Source: Serinus canaria (taxonomy: Eukaryota; Chordata; Aves; Passeriformes; Fringillidae). Taken from it: 64,000 nucleotides of DNA. The DNA lies in contig NC_066323.1 of the NCBI RefSeq assembly GCF_022539315.1, forward strand, positions 8,483,219 to 8,547,218, read 5' to 3'. How positions within the stretch are numbered: position 1 is the first letter of the stretch; every line of letters starts with the position of its first letter. Below the pieces are notes generated by a model. That model was given only the letters and a program-made list of their open reading frames with translations. It was not told where the DNA came from and made no database searches. Position numbers and translations under genes: made by a program. This document shows positions 45,851-64,000 of this stretch, one piece after another.

Positions 45851-47990
45851 CTGGCACTGACCCTCTCATTTGGAACGGACCCCCCAGACAGCCATCCACC
45901 CCTCTACTGCTGTGTCCATGTGGGTGCATGGTCCCTGGGACTGCCCGCCCCCAGCCCCATCACCCGTGGGTGCCTTGGGATTTATACTTTACATCCACAT
46001 CCTCCTGTCCACAGCCTGGTACTCCCCGTGCACCCGCATTCCCAGGGCCAGCTGGGAATAAAGCCCTCCCAGGCTCCCCACCCCTATTCAGCTTTCACAC
46101 CCCCTTTACACCCTCTGATGCTGCTTCACACACAGGGTCATTCCTGTGTCCCACGACCACCACTTCTGTCCACACCCCAGGCCTCCCCTTCTATCTCTGC
46201 AGCCCTAGTCCTTTATTGCACACGTCCCAGCCTTCCCCATGCTCCTCATCCAACTATGTGCCCCATGAGTACAGCTTACAAAACATGAGTCATATCCATC
46301 TCTACCCTTTCCTCCCATTTACAGACCCCTTTGAGCTCCCCGTACTGTCTCAGATGGCCACCACTCACAGGGACTACCACCCACCCCAGCTCCTCTTCAG
46401 CTACGGCCTCCCTCTGAACCTCTTGTCACCATCCAACAACTAACCCAGTGCTCAGACCTTTTCCTCACCAAGCAGACTCTCTCCTCTGCTCTTTATGAGA
46501 ATCCTCTGCTCCATATACCATGGCTTCTTCAACTGGGCACTCTTTGGCTATGTGGCTTCTTCCCATCCTCTATCTCCCCAGACCCCAGCACATTCTTACC
46601 TACAGTCATCAGCACTGTGACCCCAGCCCCTAGGACTTGCCTCTGTTCCACAGCAGTGTCAGGCTGTCTGGTTTCCCCTCTGCACACCTTGCCAGTACCC
46701 AGCAGGCACCAAGGAACCATCTCCATCAGCAGTTTCCCGGAGTTGTGGCTGAGAGCAAAGCTGTGGTGGATGGAGTTTTGGGAACACCCACCAACAGGAA
46801 GGGCAAGAACCGCCTTGCACCATCCTGGATTAGAAGGAACAAATGCAGAGGAAGCACCACACCATGGGCCTGCACAGGGCATGAGACTAGATCAGCCCTC
46901 AGACTAGACTGCCCTGCCGTAGGAAAAGGAGCCAGAGAGATCCTATAGGGAACAGAGCCAAGTTCCTCAGGCAGGCAGGCTGAGCTAAATAAGCCCTCTA
47001 ATGCATTAGAGTCCTGCAGGCATTGCTAGTAATTACCTGGGCAGCACTGCTAGACTGGGGGAAGAACCTGACATTAAACTGAAAAAATAAAAAAAATTCC
47101 AGGGAAGTCCTCAGGTAAACAGAAGTTGTAAGAGGTCTGAGACTCTCCCATGTTTTCACATCAGCTCTTGGAAGATTGTAATTTCCTTATGCTCGGAGCT
47201 CTGTAGTAAAAGCTGGTGTACCTGGAATAAAGAATCTAGGTCAGGAATGGAAAAGTTTAGTTTAAGTTGCTTCTTCCTGTGTCAACCCTGAAAGAGCTAA
47301 TCTTAAAAGTCTTTTTGCAACACCCCTCTGCCCCAAAAGCAGGCACATGTGAAAGAATCCTAGTGTGTCCCTGGCAGGGCCACCGACTCACCCACCTCCC
47401 AGCACAGCCGTGGATGCACCTCGGAGCCTGCATTGTATACATTAGACACTTTTGTTACCAAAAGAGCAATTTTCGGTAATGCTGAGCTCCCAAGGGAACA
47501 CAAGCAGCTCAGGGGAGGGGTACCACACCCCCAGGGTGGTAGTAGATGAAATCTCATTGCTACAGCTGCCTTCTCTTTCAAAACAAGCCAAGTGACTGAA
47601 TAGACTCAATGATAGATCAGTTTCACTGCTCACAGAGGCCTTGTGCTGTATGACTCACTGAATGGAAGTTAAGAACACAGTGCCAAAGAAATTAGCAGGA
47701 GGGGATTGTGCTGTGCACTCCAAGGTCTACAAGGAAGAGTTTCTGAACTGCCTGTTGGCTTATTTTTGCAATTATGGCAACTTAAAAATTGCAGCATTGA
47801 TAACATTGCTTCTCCTTAGAGTACACAGGCTTCAGACATTTTAGTGCATCATGGAACAGCCCATAGAGGTGGATGTAGTTGAGTTCCATCACTTACACCT
47901 TTAGGCAAAAACAAATTATTATCTTCTTTTAAAAGGGTTACTATTGTTAACTGAAGTTGTAGCTTTGATACAGGAACACCAGGTTCCTCC

Positions 47991-48105
47991 CATCCATCCA
48001 TCCATCCATCCATCCATCCATCCATCCATCCATCCATCCATCCATCCATCCATCCATCCATCCATCCATCCATCCATCCATCCCTCCCTCCCTCCCTCCC
48101 TCCCT
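47991..48105. repeat. (CATC)n microsatellite grading into (CCTC)n
   Basis: About 23 uninterrupted CATC units (47991-48082) run directly into about five or six CCTC units ending near 48105. On the minus strand this is (GATG)n/(GAGG)n. It lies ~2.5 kb upstream of the DVL3 start codon. Arrays this pure are usually length-polymorphic. Confidence 0.97.
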
Positions 48106-49182
48106 GTCAGACGGGAAGGCAGACAAGTTGATTATTATAGCCTCAGGAAAATAAAGTACTTAACTGCTTACATTGCTCAGAGATGGTAGCAATGATTCCA
48201 CATTCAAGATCGCTCTCAAAGGCATTTCTAGTCTTCCAAACAAAAAAACCATCTTGACTGAAGCAACAAGAAAGCACCAAGCCCACCCTACACTTCAGCA
48301 ATGGAATAAACGCTCTTTTAAAAAGTACAACACGTATCAGTACTAAGGATACTGCACCATGCCAGAACTCCACCTTGGAGAGTATCAAGTGTTCTAATTT
48401 GTTTTCTTTTTGCTACTCTATTCTTGGCATCTGTAACACCACCCCACCACACACAACACCAACGCCTGAAGGATGTGGCCGTAGAGCAACATTCTCCCCT
48501 TGGATTTTAACTCTCAGGTAAAAAGCAGCTCGTACCACAAAGTTGGAGCAAGGGAGGAAGGAATGTGGAAAAAACAAAAGTGGAATTGTTACTTGGCAGA
48601 AATAATCAAGAACTTCTGGCAAAACTGAGCCATTTACAGCGCTACATGTTAAATTTATTCTTAAGCCATCTTTACCCTGTAAAAGGAAAAAAAAATATTT
48701 GAGATGTCCAAGGAGATTTTAAAATTACCAAGTCTTGCAGCTGGTTTGTAAATGGTTTTTCTGTAGCTGCCTCTGCCAGTTCTTATTTCCCAGCATCAGG
48801 AGGACACAATGCATGACTTATCAGCCAACATTCCCATCAATTCCCATAATGACAAATGATAACAGATTTCTTCGGATTTAAGGTTCATCTTTGCAACATA
48901 ATTCTGTACAAAACCAAACCTCACCCACTTCAGGATTCCAAGTTTGGAAGTTTTAATGAATTGTTCTCTAGTTGCAAACAGGACTCATGAATTACCATCA
49001 AACACTTTCACCAATTCAATGCTGTGCTGATTTCCTGTATGGCTATTGTGTGCTTAAAATCTGAGGAAAAAGCAGTGATGAGTTATTTAACTTACACATG
49101 AAGCCCTGATCAGGCATGTAAAACTGGAGACATACAATTTCAAGTCAAAAAAACCAAACAAGCTGGTAACACCAGGATAGTT

Positions 49183-49188
49183 TTTATT
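49183..49188 (-). terminator. Candidate EIF2B5 poly(A) signal (AATAAA, distal)
   Basis: AATAAA occurs on the minus strand ~1.6 kb after the EIF2B5 stop codon. It is one of several candidates and cannot be ranked without transcript ends. Confidence 0.25.
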
Positions 49189-49477
49189 TGCTCCCTGAAT
49201 TAAATATTGGCAGATACAGAAAATTCAGATACCGACTATTTCCCCAACATTTACAAGACTGAGTTTGCAATGTCAGAAAACAAGGACATTTATGCACAAT
49301 CCTGGCAATTGATAGTGTGAGTGCACAAGATGGCCCTGCCTGAACATCAGCTTTTTAGAGGCAGTATCCCTGGTCTCCATCATCCATGCTGTCCCCTCAC
49401 TGACAATTGTGGCACCACGGAACGGCCAAGTAAATATCCTGAGTGGGCAGCTCCAGTGCATTTCTCCCTGCAAAGGA

Positions 49478-49483
49478 TTTATT
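49478..49483 (-). terminator. Candidate EIF2B5 poly(A) signal (AATAAA)
   Basis: AATAAA on the minus strand lies ~1.3 kb after the stop. A nearer TATAAA variant is at 50615-50610, only ~0.2 kb after the stop. Either could be used. Confidence 0.3.
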
Positions 49484-50817
49484 CCATGCTCCTCCTGAAG
49501 GGACAGAGGCTAGGTCAGCACATCCAACGAATAACCCACCTATGAACACAAGCTGATGGTTGCAGTACTCTGCTGAGAACAGGGGAGAATGCAGCACAGT
49601 GACACTTCCAAGTAAGCTGTTCTTAACGGCCTTGCTGCTGCCACACATTGTCTGAGCCAGAGGCACACTCACTCCCTGCTGCCTGCCGAGCTGCTCTGCA
49701 GCTGCAGAGCCTCACAGTGGGTCTGCAGTACTTTCCCTGCTGTCTGAGGGAAGTTTCAAATAAATAAACGGCCATGAAGTAAGCAAGCTTATATAACTGA
49801 AATCATGTGGATACACAGACTGTGTGCTGCTGAAGGAAATACCATTCGCTCCTTTTCACACTGGAGCAGAACTTAGTAACTTGCATTCTCCTCAAAGCAA
49901 CGGGCACAGTCAGTTCCCCCAGAGCAAAATACAAGTGTAGTTGGTGCAGCAGGAGGAGCCAGGCACCTCTGCTCCCTTTTCACAAAAAAAAAAAAAAAAA
50001 AAGAAACAGACACTTCTCTAAACCATGTCTGCTAAGCTGGGGGCACAGAAGAACAATCACATGCAGGATATGGCGATCTGTACAGCCATCAACCAACCCT
50101 GTGGGGAAGGTGAGCACACATCACCCCCAGTTCTACAGCACAGGAAACACATAGTTTTACCAACTCCACTGTGCAATTTGTGTTAGATCCTAGCATGGCA
50201 GATGGCAAGAGATTTTCCCTTTTGGAAAGATCACAGAAGTACCTTCTAGGCTGCAAAATGCCTTGGGCGTCCTCAGACAGCTGCATCTTCTTTAGGCACA
50301 AGAACTCCTGAATTCTAGTCCTGCACTCCAGATCCTAATCCACATGCTCTTACTCACCAACCTTGCCAGTGTCTCTTCAGCAGGAGTTCCCTTAGCTCCA
50401 GAAGCAACAATGACTCCAAATACCTCAGCTGTATGACCATTCTTCCACAACCCTGATGGTTAGATCTACAGGGGCATCATATGCATTTGCATCTACTCTC
50501 TCCCTTTGTATTAGTAACAGGGACCTCCCAAAAGATAGCTTATAGTACATCATATCCAGGCTCCAGAGGGATTTTAGGTATCACCGCCTCCTGCTTTTCC
50601 CTTATAGTTTTTATACTGGGTTGCAACATAAGGTGCAAATGAGGGAGGGAGGGAGGGAAGTGGCAAAGTTGGGAACACACAACTGAATTAATGATGGGAT
50701 TGTCAGTCACTTCGATGTCAGGCCCCACATCTATACACCATGCACTGGCATTGATCTTGCCCTGCCCACTTGGCCCTGAAAGGCAGTGAGAGCCTCTTCT
50801 CATGCTGAGCCACCATG

Positions 50818-63795
<12,978 letters not shown>

Positions 63796-64000
63796 CTGAA
63801 AGAAGAAAAAATTCAGGTGACCTGAGTGCCTCATGCAGTATCGAACCCCAAAAGCCTTCTATAAGCCAGGGGCAGTACTGACTGAATTATTAAACTACCT
63901 GAAGCTCTGAGGATCAGAGAAATCTACAGTCTACACTAGACCCAATCTAGCAGGCACAGACTGGCCATACACAGAGCTGAGTGTCAGCCAGCAGAGACTG
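63796..64000 (-). other. EIF2B5 intron (partial, runs off the right edge)
   Basis: This is intronic sequence upstream of the acceptor at 63797-63796. No coding similarity was seen. Confidence 0.75.

Larger units (their letters stand above)
45851..50817 (-). other. EIF2B5 3' UTR and EIF2B5-DVL3 intergenic region
   Basis: This 5-kb gap runs from the EIF2B5 stop to the DVL3 CpG island. It contains candidate EIF2B5 poly(A) signals, a large tetranucleotide microsatellite, a 19-nt A-run (49984-50002) and a short (GGGA)n run (50641-50658). No coding similarity was recognised on either strand. The long plus-strand frame starting in the CpG island (to ~46.4 kb) is compositional. Confidence 0.7.

Noticed and set aside
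45428..46443. Plus-strand open frames of 244-286 codons starting in the DVL3 CpG island
   Set aside because: They are Pro/Ala/Arg-rich, overlap exon 1 antisense and reflect high GC content with few stop codons.
47849..48189. Frames with repeated MDGW or HPSI units
   Set aside because: They are translations of the tetranucleotide microsatellite.

Overview
This is vertebrate nuclear DNA, most likely from a bird. Small exons have canonical GT-AG splice sites and are separated by long introns. Two CpG-island promoters are present. The recognisable interspersed repeats are CR1 LINEs, the typical avian (more broadly sauropsid) retrotransposon. No prokaryotic, viral or organellar gene was found. 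The species cannot be named from the sequence.

All three genes lie on the minus strand, so transcription runs from high to low coordinates. In transcriptional order they are EIF2B5, DVL3 and AP2M1, the same order as on human chromosome 3q27. From the right edge, 63795 down to 50818 holds the last 12 coding exons of EIF2B5 (epsilon, the catalytic subunit of the guanine-nucleotide exchange factor eIF2B), about 493 residues. The first ~228 residues are beyond the window. Next, 50817-45851 is the EIF2B5 3' UTR and the intergenic gap, with a (CATC)n/(CCTC)n microsatellite. The interval 45850-45080 is the DVL3 CpG island and exon 1. DVL3 (Dishevelled-3) is complete: 15 coding exons between 45460 and 13762. 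Every exon phase joins, and the predicted protein has 712 residues with DIX, PDZ and DEP domains and the invariant C-terminus FFVDVM. Its 21-kb first intron carries a 2.3-kb decayed CR1, a 42-bp tandem duplication and a GC/purine-rich block. The interval 13761-~11900 is DVL3 3' UTR and a short gap. The CpG-island promoter of AP2M1 (mu2 subunit of the AP-2 clathrin adaptor) is at ~11.7-10.95 kb, with a non-coding first exon ending at 11239. A 10.4-kb intron follows, then the first coding exon (800-727). The rest of AP2M1 is off the left edge.

The genes are neighbours by ancestral synteny, not an operon: translation initiation control (EIF2B5), Wnt signal transduction (DVL3) and clathrin endocytosis (AP2M1). 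I saw no previously undescribed system. The observations most worth checking are a weak DVL3 exon-6 splice donor with a stronger in-frame donor 42 nt downstream, a five-codon upstream ORF just before the AP2M1 start codon, and a U-rich/A-rich fold-back beside the DVL3 proximal poly(A) signal.
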